64,000 nucleotides of DNA from Ypsolopha sequella (GCA_934047225.1 OW203991.1:7502001-7566000), one strand, 5' to 3'. Shown: positions 32,800 to 42,377, numbered from the stretch's first letter. Notes: generated from the sequence alone by a model not told the origin. Numbers and translations: made by a program.

Positions 32800-33105
32800 A
32801 CTAACAGTAGCTGCCAGCCTCTCAATCTTGAGACCCAGGTTCAAATCCTGTCGGTCGGGCATGAACCAATGAGTTTTTCGGAATTTATGTGCAAAGTATT
32901 TGTATACTTACCACTTGCTTGCACAGTAAAGAAAAACACTGTCAGGTAAACAGCATGCCTCACCCCATATCACGTTCGGATGTAAAAATCGTCGGTGAAA
33001 AGAGTGTGTACGAGTATTGACTGTTCCAGTAACAGTCCACATCCGGACACATCTCTGACAACCCTCCCGGGGGTATAAGTCATAACAATATGTCTGTGAG
33101 AGCAT
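32800..33105 (+). mobile_element. tRNA-derived SINE, copy 2
   Basis: Plus-oriented: TAGCTGCCAGCCTCTCAATC, then AGGTTCAAATCCTGTCGGTC (box B), CGGGCATGAACCAATGAG, TTACCACTTGCTTGCACAG, GGTGAAAAGAGTGTGTACGA and a final CCCGGGGGTATAAGTC. The box A half of the head is degraded. The body has diverged from copy 1 but keeps the same order of words. Confidence 0.8.
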
Positions 33106-33324
33106 AACTCGCGCTCTGAATGTCTTTATTGTTATAGGTAAATTACGTAGACATGAAAATATTTAAAAAAAATGGTTACAATTACGTAGAGGATATGTAA
33201 TTTAAAAAAATAGGAAAATATTTGATCAAGCATAATTTCACATGTAATAGAAATTAGTGATTTTCAGATATTTTTCCTTTCCTTTCAAATGGACAGCAAA
33301 GTTATTCGATAAGAGATAAAATTT
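33106..33324. other. Spacer, nothing recognised
   Basis: AT-rich sequence between SINE copy 2 and the inverted repeat. Confidence 0.4.
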
Positions 33325-33765
33325 ATAATAGGTCTTTACATATGAAATTGCCGAAATATTCTTACAGATTCATGACTTCATATTTCCTGAAATTCAATAG
33401 CTATTTTCATTATTTGTTTTTTGTTTGAAAGTGGATTTCAAGGTTTTACATCTACGTATTGAATTTTGTTTTTATTGTCAGTTTGATAACAAAAATTAAA
33501 TTTCCATTAACAGTGTGTCCTAAATCCCATCCATTTCTATGATAAGATTTCTAATAATTTTTTACAGCTGACCCTTTTCAAAAATTAAATAAATGTTGCT
33601 GTTACCTTAACGTTGCCTCATTCATACAGAAAATAAATTAAATAATTCGGGTTTATCATTCCTAAAAAAATGCAAAAATGTTAGTACTTAAAATTTAGTT
33701 TCCTTCAAATTCTCTATAGAAAATGAAAACTTCATATGTAAAGCCTAATATTTTTCTGCTGCACG
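33325..33765. repeat. Inverted pair of a dispersed repeat
   Basis: The left edge has TAGGTCTTTACATATGAAAT. The right edge has the mirror ACTTCATATGTAAAGCCTAA, next to TTTCCTTCAAATTCTCTATA. The right half is a reverse-oriented copy of 37680-37845 (GAGATTTTGAAGGAAACTCA, AGTACTAACATTTTTG). Confidence 0.55.
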
Positions 33766-33837
33766 ATTTTAAGAAATCGAAGCAAGTTAAACCTTTACTG
33801 ACCTAACATGTTAGTTTAGCAGCACAGAACCAAGTAG

Positions 33838-34000
33838 GTGTCCGACAGTGCTCAGTTCATTGGAGACGAAGGTGACACGGCTCACTGAACCAGCATCAGC
33901 GCCAGATCAAAGACTACACCGCGCCGGGTAACACTTGACGAGGACACGGTTTGCAGGGAAAATCATAGATGTGAACTTTATTGTATACTTTCTTTGTTTA
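33838..34000 (+). repeat. Tandem repeat R, unit 1
   Basis: GTGCTCAGTTCATTGGAGAC, GAAGGTGACACGGCTCACTG, AACCAGCATCAGCGCCAGAT, then AACACTTGACGAGGACACGG and AATCATAGATGTGAAC. Two further units follow at 34478 (split) and 35560. One frame is open through the core of all three units and reads SLETKVTRLTEPASAPDQRL in unit 1. Whether this is an exon, a transposon piece or a satellite is unknown. Confidence 0.7.
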
Positions 34001-34009
34001 GAAAAAAAA

Positions 34010-34448
34010 TGTTGAAAAAAAAGACATGATCTTGCTAAGTTTCTTGCCCTTTTTCTTAGCAAGACTAATCGAATGGGCGGAGGTAGGCATGTATTTATAT
34101 ATGTAACCTATTAGTATGTAGTATATAGGATGGGATTTGGTCGGCCGCCTAGATTCGTGCTGGGGGCTCGGTTGGTGATCATTGAACCTTGTTCCTGGTC
34201 CCTGGCCAGGTCTCCGGTATGGGTTCGGGCGGCTGATTGGATTTTACCTTGTATAATATATATTTTACCTATCATTTTAATCGTAAATATATTGCTACAT
34301 AAATTAAATAAACCGTTAATTTAGTTCATGTACATTTATTATTTTATTACATATATTTTCTTTATTAGATTAAATTTGACGTGTAAAAAAAAAGTGTATA
34401 TATCTATACCAGCTTTGCAAAATAAACTATTTGAATTTGAATTTGAAT
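34010..34448 (+). mobile_element. LINE 3' end with TTTGAA tail
   Basis: Starts with ACATGATCTTGCTAAGTTTC and TTGCCC, shared with 47050-47172. Ends AATAAACTATTTGAATTTGA followed by ATTTGAAT, a LINE terminus form I recognise from Lepidoptera. It separates repeat R unit 1 from unit 2. The 64-codon frame at 34130-34324 is not recognised. Confidence 0.6.
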
Positions 34449-34477
34449 AGACCTGACGCTAAACCTGCTTATTTAAA

Positions 34478-34572
34478 TGTCCAATAGTGCTTAGTGCTCA
34501 GTTCATTGGAGACGAAGGTGAGACGGCTCACTGAACCAGCATCAGCGCCAGATCAACATCGCGTGTGTTAAC
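34478..34572 (+). repeat. Tandem repeat R, unit 2, left part
   Basis: Matches unit 1 through GTGCTCAGTTCATTGGAGAC and CAGCGCCAGATCAA, then breaks off after GTTAACATT. The missing continuation (TTGACGAGGATACG) is found at 35450. The unit was therefore split by the insertion between them. Confidence 0.7.
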
Positions 34573-34574
34573 AT

Positions 34575-34916
34575 TTGGGCTTTAATTCGTTAGAAGTAAG
34601 GCGCAATGCGAACCTCTTACTTTATGTAAGCCGTGTTCTGAGAGGCGAATCCGACTGCCCACAGCTGGTAAATTCTGTGACCTCTTTGTTCGCGCCCGAC
34701 AAGTACAGACGTGTGCGCCGACATAAGCTACTGCATCAACCCTCCTTCAAAACTGTAGCTCGGCGTTATTCCCCACTCCCGCGCGCCATCGAGGGCCTAA
34801 ACACACTACTGTCAGAAAAACTAAAGTGTGATATTTTTGCTGATAGGTTGATGGATGTTTATCGTGAATGCTTGGAGTTATATGAGAAAGATGCAAGAAA
34901 GTGTAGTATAACCTAA
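34575..34916 (+). pseudogene. LINE reverse transcriptase C-terminus
   Basis: The 113-codon frame reads FNSLEVRRNANLLLYVSRVL, RGESDCPQLVNSV, YSPLPRAIEGLNTLLSEKL and CDIFADRLMDVYREC. The LEVRR, VLRGESDCPQLV, SPLPRA and CDIF words follow the usual end of LINE polymerases (R-R, L-R-G-x-x-D-x-P-x-L, S-P-x-x-R, D-I-F). The frame ends with a natural stop. The catalytic domain is absent because the insertion is 5'-truncated. Confidence 0.6.
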
Positions 34917-35117
34917 TTGTATTTGTTATTGTGTAATTGTATTTTTATTACAATTACAATTTTATTATTATTATGTTTTAATGTTAACAATTAAATGATA
35001 AATTAATATTTATTAAAATAATTGAAATGTATAGCTTGTTTTTTCGTTTTTTATATATAATTATATAGGTAAATACACATAAAAGAAACACAATTATTGT
35101 ACAGTAACATAATATAG

Positions 35118-35161
35118 TCCAAGATATATTTCGGGCCCCACTGGGCCCGGCATCAGTTGGA
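35118..35161 (-). ncRNA. Hammerhead-like ribozyme motif H2a
   Basis: Exact mirror of H2b at 35225-35268, so it has the same paired stems and core on the minus strand: stem I TCCAA/TTGGA, core CTGATG, stem II GGGCC/GGCCC, GAAA, triplet ATC. Confidence 0.7.
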
Positions 35162-35224
35162 GTAATTAGATTACTAGATAAGATTAAATTAAATTATTAG
35201 ATATTTATTATTAGATAAGATTAC

Positions 35225-35268
35225 TCCAACTGATGCCGGGCCCAGTGGGGCCCGAAATATATCTTGGA
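35225..35268 (+). ncRNA. Hammerhead-like ribozyme motif H2b
   Basis: Stem I is TCCAA with TTGGA (5 bp). The core CTGATG is followed by CC and stem II GGGCC/GGCCC. Then come GAAA, a very short A-T stem III (ATATAT) and the triplet ATC, where hammerheads cleave. Stem I is the open helix (type I). One departure from the standard core is seen: CC stands where a single A is expected after CTGATG. The same departure is shared by most sister motifs, so it is a family trait. Confidence 0.75.
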
Positions 35269-35449
35269 CTATATTATGTTACTGTACAATAATTGTGTTT
35301 CTTTTATGTGTATTTACCTATATAATTATATATAAAAAACGAAAAAACAAGCTGATAAAGGCAATATATATATATTTTTCATGAAATGTATAGCGTAATA
35401 GATTTCTGTAAAGCTGTACTTTTATGTAAATGAAAATATAAATAAATAA

Positions 35450-35530
35450 ATTGACGAGGATACGTTTTGTACCAAGGAATATCATAGGCGTTATACAGGT
35501 TGTGAACTTAATTATGTACTTTTTTATTTT
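35450..35530 (+). repeat. Tandem repeat R, unit 2, right part
   Basis: TTGACGAGGATACGTTTTGT, then ATCATAGGCGTTATACAGG and GTGAACTTAATTATGTAC, continue unit 2 from 34572 and match the end of unit 1. Confidence 0.65.
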
Positions 35531-35559
35531 GAAACTAAGCCAGCTCAGTTGGGAGCACT

Positions 35560-35690
35560 ATGCACAAGCAGATGTCCAGTGCTCAGCATTCATTGGAGAC
35601 GAAGCTGATGCCGCTCACTAAACCAGCATCAGCGCCAGATCAAAGACTACACTGCGTGGATTAACACTTGTCTTGATGAGGTGCGTTAAT
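35560..35690 (+). repeat. Tandem repeat R, unit 3
   Basis: CATTCATTGGAGACGAAGCT, then CAGCATCAGCGCCAGATCAA, AGACTACACTGCGTGG and ATTAACACTTG. It is the most diverged unit, but the frame reading SLETKLMPLTKPASAPDQRL stays open. Confidence 0.65.
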
Positions 35691-35798
35691 CTGTAATATG
35701 TTTTTTGTGCCATATATTTATTCCATGTCAGAGATTAAATCTTGTGTCTTTGAGGATTAAGTTTACACTCTCTATATCGGTGTGCCCTTTAGAAAGCT

Positions 35799-36190
35799 TT
35801 TTAAGGTTAAACATCAGTCGCTTGGCATAAAGTCCATAAATTAACTTTGTATTTCTTGTTAAGTAGTTAAAAATTTAAAAATATTTTGGTATGTGACAGT
35901 TAACACGAATAGTTTAGTATAAGTGAGGTTTACAAAGCATTAATTTGAAATTGAATGCACAATTATTCATGATCTAGTTCAAACAAAACTAAAACAGCAT
36001 TTTAAGTTGGTTTTGAGATGATCATGGCTAATTGCGCATTAAATTTCAAACTCATGCTTTGTAAACCTCACTAATACTGAACTATTGGCGGCAAATGACA
36101 CAGATCAAAATGCTTTTCAATTTTCAATTTCTAAACAAGAAAAACAAGTTATGCACTTTGCGCTAAGCGACTGATGTTTAACCTTAATTA
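35799..36190. mobile_element. Long inverted-repeat MITE (about 390 bp)
   Basis: Outer arms TTAAGGTTAAACATCAGTCG and the mirror CGACTGATGTTTAACCTTAA. Inner arms GTGAGGTTTACAAAGCATTA and the mirror ATGCTTTGTAAACCTCACTA. Non-coding. The TTAA at each edge may be target sequence. Confidence 0.8.
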
Positions 36191-36859
36191 AGCAATAATA
36201 TTTGCCTTGTCTCAGAATAAATCGACGTAAGCGCCAATTCTTAGATGTTAAATTAAATGAAAACGAAACAGAATTATTTAAAATCCCCGTGCAATTATAC
36301 GGGGTCATTTGTTATCTTATTTTTAATACAAATTTTAAGGCAAACTGTTTACAGAAAGGACCTTTAACACTCGAAAACATGAAATATAGAGGTAACTTCG
36401 TAATTTTTTTCTATCGAGCGAACTTAAAGCTTTTGCGTTTTTGCTCCTCCATGAATATCAGCCCTGTAGTCTATTATCTATATCATTTTTATTAAACCGA
36501 TTATTGACCAAGTTACACGATGTTTTATGCTCATTTTAAATTGTGCAAAAACTTACAATAATAGAAACGAACGTTAGGAATCCCTCATTAATAAGCAAAT
36601 GTAGTTAAATGTAGTATTAGATCTCTTTTTTTATTATTTTTTAAATTTGCACGGTCCCCTCTGTATATTTTTTTGTCTTCTTTCTCGCCTAAACCCGGTC
36701 GATATATTTTTTTATGTTCATGAAACAAGACAAAAGTAACAAAACATATATATTTTATTTCAAACATATACTTTTTTCCGTTGATATAGTTAGAGGGTTT
36801 GTTATTGACCTGTATTTATGTATAAAGGCTTTTTTGCTATTTATTCTTCGTTTTTGAGC
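36191..36859. other. Spacer, no gene seen
   Basis: AT-rich. The plus ORF 36202-36495 (97 codons) shows no recognisable motif. Confidence 0.4.
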
Positions 36860-37298
36860 TTGAGGGGATAGGTTCCGCTTGCATACTACCCTGTTACTCC
36901 ATGCAGAAAGAACCGCAGTGCGAGAGGAACAGATTCTGGAAAAAAGTCAAAATGACAACGTTTTTCACTAACTTTATTATTTAAAAAAAAAAAGCAAAGT
37001 TGCTATAAAATATCTGTCCCGTTAAGAGTTTAATAAAGTTTATACAGAATTTAATCCATAAATAATATGAACGGGTTTTAACTTTAATGAACTTAAACCT
37101 CGACATGAAAACTTTTTTTAGAGCCATCTTTGGCACTTTATTTCTCAATATTGAAATCACTTCTGAGGATTCTGTTTCGATATGAGTGTGTATTATATTC
37201 CCGAAAGATATACATTTTTTTTTCTTTTTATTGTAGTATTGCTAAGTTTTTCAAACTAGGAAGAATAAATTATGGTTCTGCGGAAACTATCCTCTTAA
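36860..37298 (+). mobile_element. TTAA-ended element, family D copy 4
   Basis: Terminal repeats TTGAGGGGATAGGTTCCGC and, mirrored, TTAAGAGGATAGTTTCCGC, with 16 of 19 matching. The interior keeps CCTGTTACTCCATGCAGAAA and GCAGTGCGAGAGGAACAGAT. The internal frame of copies 1 and 2 is not preserved. Confidence 0.75.
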
Positions 37299-37639
37299 TA
37301 GTTATCTCTTGCGATATCATTCCAAATCTGAAGGATTGATCCTCAAATTATTAACAGATCTTCATGCATACAATGTAGGTACATTCAGTAGAGCAGACAC
37401 AAAGATATGCATACTGTAGATAGCCTCTTTATGCCAAAAGGACAAAACCTTACGATAACGAAAACATAAAAGCGACAGGCCCTAGTCGTAAACAGACCCA
37501 ACCACTTGAGGGTCCCGACTATTCAAGGAATAATACGGAGTCCAAATAACCAGGCTTTATACCAGGCGTTACGTGTGTGTACCCTTTCGCTTATTTGACA
37601 AACCGGCCCTGAGTCCGTCCCTGTACAGATTTGGATAGG
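37299..37639. other. Spacer, nothing recognised
   Basis: No feature supported in this stretch. Confidence 0.4.
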
Positions 37640-37990
37640 AATATCTAGGAAATGGGACACAGATTAAAAAGTTAGTTTAGGTGTCGCTTCAAATACTCTT
37701 AAGTAAGATTTTTTTGGGAAATATTAGGTATTTACATATGAGATTGCCGTTTTCCATAGAGATTTTGAAGGAAACTCAATTTTCAGTACTAACATTTTTG
37801 TTTTTTTTTAGGGATGACAAATCCAAATTATGTAATTTCTTTTGTGCCTCTATCAAAAGCTAATTGCCATTGGACACTTTGTGCTGGATGGGTAATAATA
37901 TAAGGGTACCTTTAAATATTAGGAACGCGTTTACATCCTTTTTGCTACGGCGTAGCAAGTGCTACGATGCCATAAGTTTCCCGCGTTGTA
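37640..37990 (+). repeat. Dispersed repeat, relative of family B
   Basis: The left part (GGTATTTACATATGAGATTG, GAGATTTTGAAGGAAACTC) matches 33520-33765 reversed. The right part (AAAAGCTAATTGCCATTGGA, CACTTTGTGCTGGATGGGTA) matches the end of family B at 3950-4290 and 5975-6280. One element therefore probably includes both parts. Confidence 0.6.
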
Positions 37991-38390
37991 GACCCACTAT
38001 GTGTAAGCACGCATTTATCCGTCACGGGACGCAATGTTATCTGTAAGATGGACCGGAGTCACGATCTGGACTGTGATCTATTGTTACACTATTGTTTTAC
38101 AGATAATGAGAATTCAGAGGGTTAAGACCGTTTATGTTTAAAAAACAATGCAATCTACAAAAATTATCAAGTAAAAACTCATGTACGGTTTATATACATA
38201 TTTTTAAGCGCAGATAACTTTTTTTTTATATAACAATAGCTTTTCACAAAAATAGATCCACAATACCGATCCACATCGGACCAAATCGGCTACTGTCTAT
38301 TCAGAACCCTTACAAGTCACAAAAACTATATCTCGTAAAACTGTCGTACACTAGACGTTTTTGTCGCCTTCAAAATACAGTAAATAAGTT
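37991..38390. other. Spacer, nothing recognised
   Basis: AT-rich sequence. No coding or repeat signal was identified. Confidence 0.4.
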
Positions 38391-38560
38391 TTCGAAAAAA
38401 CAAACGGTGTTACTACAAAACCGTGTTTAACTTTAGACAGTGTTTAAATCTGTTGCTGTCACTTTTTTACAATAGGAAAGAAAAGGCGACAACAATAGAT
38501 TCAAACACTGTCTAAAGTTAAACACCGTTTTGTAGTTACACCGAAAGTGTTTTTCTTCAA
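38391..38560. mobile_element. Short fold-back element (about 170 bp)
   Basis: AACGGTGTTACTACAAAACC and TTTAACTTTAGACAGTGTTT on the left face AAACACTGTCTAAAGTTAAA and GTTTTGTAGTTACACCG on the right, with a loop of about 50 bases between. Non-coding. Confidence 0.7.
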
Positions 38561-39029
38561 AGTTCTTTACATTTTTTTCATCATTAGTGTCGTGAATATA
38601 ACCTAACCTGTGACGAAAGTAGCTGACCAAATGAGCACCCTACATAGATTATTGACTTATCCTAAAATGAGAAAATAAAACTTTACCTACTACCTGAAGC
38701 TTCCTATCGGTGAAAGGGGTGATAGATTTTTTATGAAGGTATTTGGGAATATCGGTAACGCGAATTTGAATTGCTGGGGTTAGTTTTATTAATCTTTTAT
38801 GTATGGCCCATGAATTCGACTTTACACCTTACCAATCCTGCATTTTGAAGGTACGAAATTGCGGAACAATATTTTTCATGGATTTTAGGGAAGCTAAATC
38901 CTTAAAAACATTTTTTATTCAAGCGAATGACTGCTAACAAATATAATTTCATAGATAAAATATAAACATACAAGGATTTTTATTCTGGCTGCTTTTATTT
39001 GGAACTTCAACATTATGTTGCTAATTTAG
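38561..39029. other. Spacer, nothing recognised
   Basis: No feature supported in this stretch. Confidence 0.4.
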
Positions 39030-39182
39030 TCGGTACAGATCACGGCAATAAATAATACATATCGGCTATCTTCGGCTTTGTAGAGTGTCGTCTCTCTCAC
39101 CGTACTGTTAGTGCTTCTTGCGACAGAGATGTCGCTACGATACGATGTGCATTATTTACTGCCGGGACCTGTATGTAAGTAG
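39030..39182. mobile_element. Short fold-back element (about 150 bp)
   Basis: ACAGATCACGGCAATAAATA on the left is mirrored by TATTTACTGCCGGGACCTGT-like text on the right. The loop region holds GTGTCGTCTCTCTCACCGTA. Only one copy is seen. Confidence 0.55.
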
Positions 39183-39354
39183 TTCGTTTTACAATGATTA
39201 TTTATTAATTTAGCTAATTCCACTTTTCTATGTTTGACACTTATTATTGGAAAAGTAATGCTTTAATGAAATTGTTTGATAGCTGCTCAACTAAGCAAAA
39301 AGGATAAAAGAAAAAAAAACATCGTTGTTTAAAATTACAACAATTGCAACATTA

Positions 39355-39785
39355 CAAACGGTTTTATAACATTACAATACAGTGGTTCTGCGCTATGATT
39401 GATCCAATTTATTATAACACCGCTAGAGAGCTAATCAACAACAGTGATAAGAAACAAGTACCACCCTTATTTCTAAAGCCTATTTTGTCGTCGGGCTTCT
39501 GATTGGCTCTCAAGCAGCAGCAACCTTAGGTTCATGAACGAGTGTTTTTCTTTTTTTTTTTCATAAAATTATCAGATAAATAATATAATAAATGATGTCA
39601 TGCAAAAACGACATTTTTGATGGTCGTAGACAAAGTATTGTGTCCATATATATATATATATACATAATTAGACATTGGGACACTTGTGCAGTCTATTACG
39701 AAACTCACTTCGTTCGTTTTGTAAACAAGCACTTATGTTCCAACGTCTCTTATTATGTCACAGTTGCACAAAACACCACAATAGT
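39355..39785 (+). repeat. Dispersed repeat, family K copy 1
   Basis: Shares with 46075-46475, in the same orientation, CACTGCGATTGGCCCAATTT-like text near 39393, ACGACATTTTTGATGGTCGT near 39609, then ACATAATTAGACATTGGGAC and CAGTTGCACAAAA. An AT run (about 39644-39662) interrupts this copy. Unknown element. Confidence 0.65.
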
Positions 39786-40368
39786 TTAACGGACGGTTGA
39801 TTTAATTCTTTAGTAGATATGCAACAATTTTATTTCAATTTCAGAATGATCTGGGAACGGATTTTTGGACCGATAAAATACTAGATATTATACTTACCCT
39901 ATTTGAAAATAATAGGCCTTATAATAACCTAAAAATGTATCTTAAATACAATTTACTAAACTCACAATGAAAAAGACTTTTCCACTCTACACGCTCTTCA
40001 ATCCCTAATTCCCCGTACTCTGTACATGACACTCCCCCAACTTTACCCTTTCTCCCCCCCTTCCCCTGGCCCTTAGATTACTCTTGCAAGATCATCCGCA
40101 CGGACTTCCCCTCTTTAATTGTGACTCCCGAATTCATTATTGCCGTATCCTTTTCGTGGAAGGGTTTTCCCTTTTGATGCATTGATAATTTAATATTATT
40201 TATTTAAAATATTTTTTCTTTATATCAATTTTGTTTTTAGTATCCGTATTTTGGAAGTCGGAAGGTAATAAAAGTCTATAATACCTTACATTAATTTGCT
40301 TGATTGATTTTCAGAATTCTTCATTAATATAAACAATGCAATTGTAAAATTAATATATATGTAATTAA
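39786..40368. other. Spacer, nothing recognised
   Basis: Contains a C-rich patch near 40040-40070 (TCTCCCCCCCTTCCCCTGG). No gene supported. Confidence 0.4.
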
Positions 40369-40497
40369 TGCTTCACCGCACGGATCATTAAATCTTTTTC
40401 ACCATCACTCACAGACATCCAACTCAGAACATGGGAGGAATCCTATATTTGGTCGCTTGGTGTCCATTACGGTCCGGGTCTCAACAAACAAAGATAA
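40369..40497 (+). pseudogene. Penelope-like element ORF, last 42 codons
   Basis: The frame reads CFTARIIKSFSPSLTDIQLR, TWEESYIWSLGVHYGPGLN, KQR, stop. It is almost identical to the end of the 62.4-kb remnant, where the GIY-YIG endonuclease that precedes it is visible. Only the tail of that domain, with the WEES glutamates, is present here. The insertion is 5'-truncated. The sequence after the stop (AATAATCATCTACCCATCTC) also matches 62205-62287. A hammerhead-like motif follows 134 bp downstream. Confidence 0.85.
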
Positions 40498-40630
40498 ATA
40501 ATCATCTACCCATCTCCACACTTCAATTTCAAAACCTACCTACTTCATTATTTTTTTTTCTCTTTTGTCTGTCAATCACCCTATTCTGCCGTTTTATGAC
40601 ATTTTAGTATATTATATAAATTATATTAAG

Positions 40631-40669
40631 TTCCACTAATGCCGACAAGAATTCGAAATTTATCTGAAA
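40631..40669 (+). ncRNA. Hammerhead-like motif H9, after the Penelope ORF
   Basis: TTCCA, then CTAATG (core CTGATG with one change), CC, a GAC...TTC helix degraded from GAC/GTC, GAAA, TTTATC and TGAAA. Stem I pairs at four of five positions. It is probably inactive, but it places the motif in the 3' flank of a Penelope-like element. Confidence 0.5.
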
Positions 40670-40755
40670 ATAATTGTAATAAAGTGTTTTCAAAATTGAC
40701 TTTTTGTCTTTTAAATGATTATAATTACATAGAAAAACAGTTAAATGAACATTTT

Positions 40756-40800
40756 TTGTGAGATATATTTCAGGCCATTCGGACCCGGCATCAGTCACAA
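40756..40800 (-). ncRNA. Hammerhead-like ribozyme motif H3
   Basis: On the minus strand: stem I TTGTGA/TCACAA (6 bp), core CTGATG, CC, a GGGTCC...GGCCT helix with mismatches, GAAA, ATATAT and the triplet ATC. The core matches H2. Stem II is weaker than in its partner H4. Confidence 0.65.
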
Positions 40801-41178
40801 TGAAATAATGAATTATAACAGACAGGCAAAAAAAAAATTTAAAAATAAAAACTATTCACATTTAACCTATTTACAAGATATTAAAAGAGTCACATAGCGG
40901 TCATAGCGCCATCCCATCAGTCACAATGAAATTATAACAGAAAGGTAAAAAAAAAAAAAAAAAAAAAACTATTCACATTTAACCTATTTACAAGATATTA
41001 AAAGAATCACATAGCGCCATCTCATCTCATTGCTACTTAACCAAGAACAGAAAAGTCTGCATCGATGCGGTGGGATGGCGCTATGTGACTCTTTTAATAT
41101 CTTGTAAATAGGTTAAATGTAAATAGTTTTTATTTAATTTTTTTTTTTTTACCTATCTGTTAAAATTTCATTATTTCA

Positions 41179-41223
41179 TTGTGACTGATGCCGGGCCCGA
41201 ATGGTTCGAAATATATCTCACAA
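41179..41223 (+). ncRNA. Hammerhead-like ribozyme motif H4
   Basis: Stem I TTGTGA/TCACAA (6 bp). Core CTGATG, then CC. Stem II is GGGCC with GGTTC (using G-U pairs). GAAA and triplet ATC follow. H3 and H4 keep the same stem I sequence, which differs from that at 35 kb and 50 kb while still pairing. That is covariation supporting a real RNA fold. Confidence 0.7.
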
Positions 41224-41369
41224 AAGATGTTCATTTAACTGTTTTTCTATGTAAATATAATAATTTAAAAAACTAATTATATGTAACAAATACACATAAA
41301 AAACATCTTTAGCTGGCTGGGTGCGCCTTCTAAAAATATAATAACTTGGTCATTAGACGCTATAATTGG

Positions 41370-41922
41370 CTTCTTAAGAGGCCACTTTACGTTTGGATTT
41401 TTCTTAAGATTCTTACAAAAGTGAAAGACTGAGTATGAAGTCAATAGCTTATTTTCTTCATATGTTTTTATAAGTATTATCTAGCAATGTTTAACTACGT
41501 CTCTTTACATCTCAAAAAGCAAAATTGGAAAAAACACCATCATATTATCGTGATATCGTAAATATTACCTCGTTTTTACGTAAAGTTTAGCAAGTTATTT
41601 AATTTTTATCAAACTCGAACTAAAAAAAGAGAAAAATACAGACGTCTTTCATACAAAGAAGACTAAGTTTATACACTTTCTTATAAACAAACAGTTACCG
41701 TTTCATGGAAAACAATTTTTACCGAAAACCATTTCACAAATTCGGCGCTTGTTGATTATCTCGCCATCCTGCACTTCTTGATGAGAGATGGGTCGGAATG
41801 CGGGGTGAGGGGGAAGAGAAACATGTATAAAGATGTGTGCAAAGTTTCATTGAGATCAAAGCCATCAAGACGTCACAAATAGCTAAAGAATTTATATGGC
41901 AGCTGAGCGGGATGGCCCACCT
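41370..41922 (+). repeat. Dispersed repeat, family G copy 2
   Basis: Second copy of the repeat at 27889-28376. It is longer because of an extra AAACAGTTACCGTTTCATGG segment and GTTTCATTGAGATCAAAGCC. Both copies end in GGCCCACCTT or a close variant. Confidence 0.75.
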
Positions 41923-42377
41923 TAACTATAAACATGATAAGCGTTGGTATATGCGTTTGAGTAAATAACGTACATTTTTGACATGAAATACATTACATAT
42001 GATCTTCTACTAAATCAAAAATACTGCAAAAATCTCTCTAAAATGAGTGTATGAGTGAATGAGTGTAAAGTTGAGGATTAAAACTAGGTCCTATTTGCGG
42101 CGAAAACATGATTCCATAAAAAAATCGATAGAAAATATTGCAAAATTACCTCCAGACCGTACAATAAACCACTATTATTCGTTAATGCTTAACATTAGAT
42201 AATTAAACTTTGTTCTATAACTGATCTTATTTAAAAAAAAAAAATACATACAGTCGAATTGAGAACCGCCTCCTTTTTTGAAGTCGGTTAAAAAGGGATA
42301 TCAATGCAGCTTTTTCGTGTTTTACTTGATTTATTATAACTAGTATTATCAGTACAGTGTCAAATGAATTTTTTTAG
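41923..42377. other. Spacer, nothing recognised
   Basis: AT-rich sequence. No coding or repeat signal was identified. Confidence 0.4.

Larger units (their letters stand above)
35036..35382 (+). mobile_element. Hammerhead inverted-repeat element, copy HH1
   Basis: A compact insertion of about 347 bp. Two perfectly matching inverted arms of 134 bp (35033-35166 and 35220-35353) flank a 53-bp AT-rich spacer. An AT-rich tail of 29 bp follows. A 12-bp direct repeat, GAAATGTATAGC, lies at both edges (35024-35035 and 35383-35394), as expected of a target duplication made on insertion. Each arm carries one hammerhead-like motif, facing opposite ways. No protein is encoded. The perfect arms suggest a recent origin. 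Confidence 0.85.
34573..35449 (+). mobile_element. 5'-truncated LINE insertion in repeat R
   Basis: Consists of a reverse transcriptase C-terminus (34575-34916), a 3' UTR and a terminal AAATAAATAAA tail (about 35431-35449). It splits repeat R unit 2. Within its 3' UTR sits the hammerhead inverted-repeat insertion (35036-35382). Confidence 0.7.
40712..41275. mobile_element. Hammerhead inverted-repeat element, copy HH2
   Basis: The left arm TACATAGAAAAACAGTTAAA, then TGAACATTTTTTGTGAGATA, is mirrored at 41215-41260. Deeper, TTCACATTTAACCTATTTAC and AAGATATTAAAAGAGTCACA are mirrored at 41070-41125. The left arm contains this deeper segment twice (period 126 bp, about 40791 and 40917), with a poly-A run of about 22 in the second. 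Motifs H3 and H4 lie in the two arms. It follows directly on the Penelope 3' end at 40369-40669. Confidence 0.75.

Noticed and set aside
39592..39789. 65-codon plus-strand ORF
   Set aside because: Runs through an AT dinucleotide repeat within dispersed repeat K.
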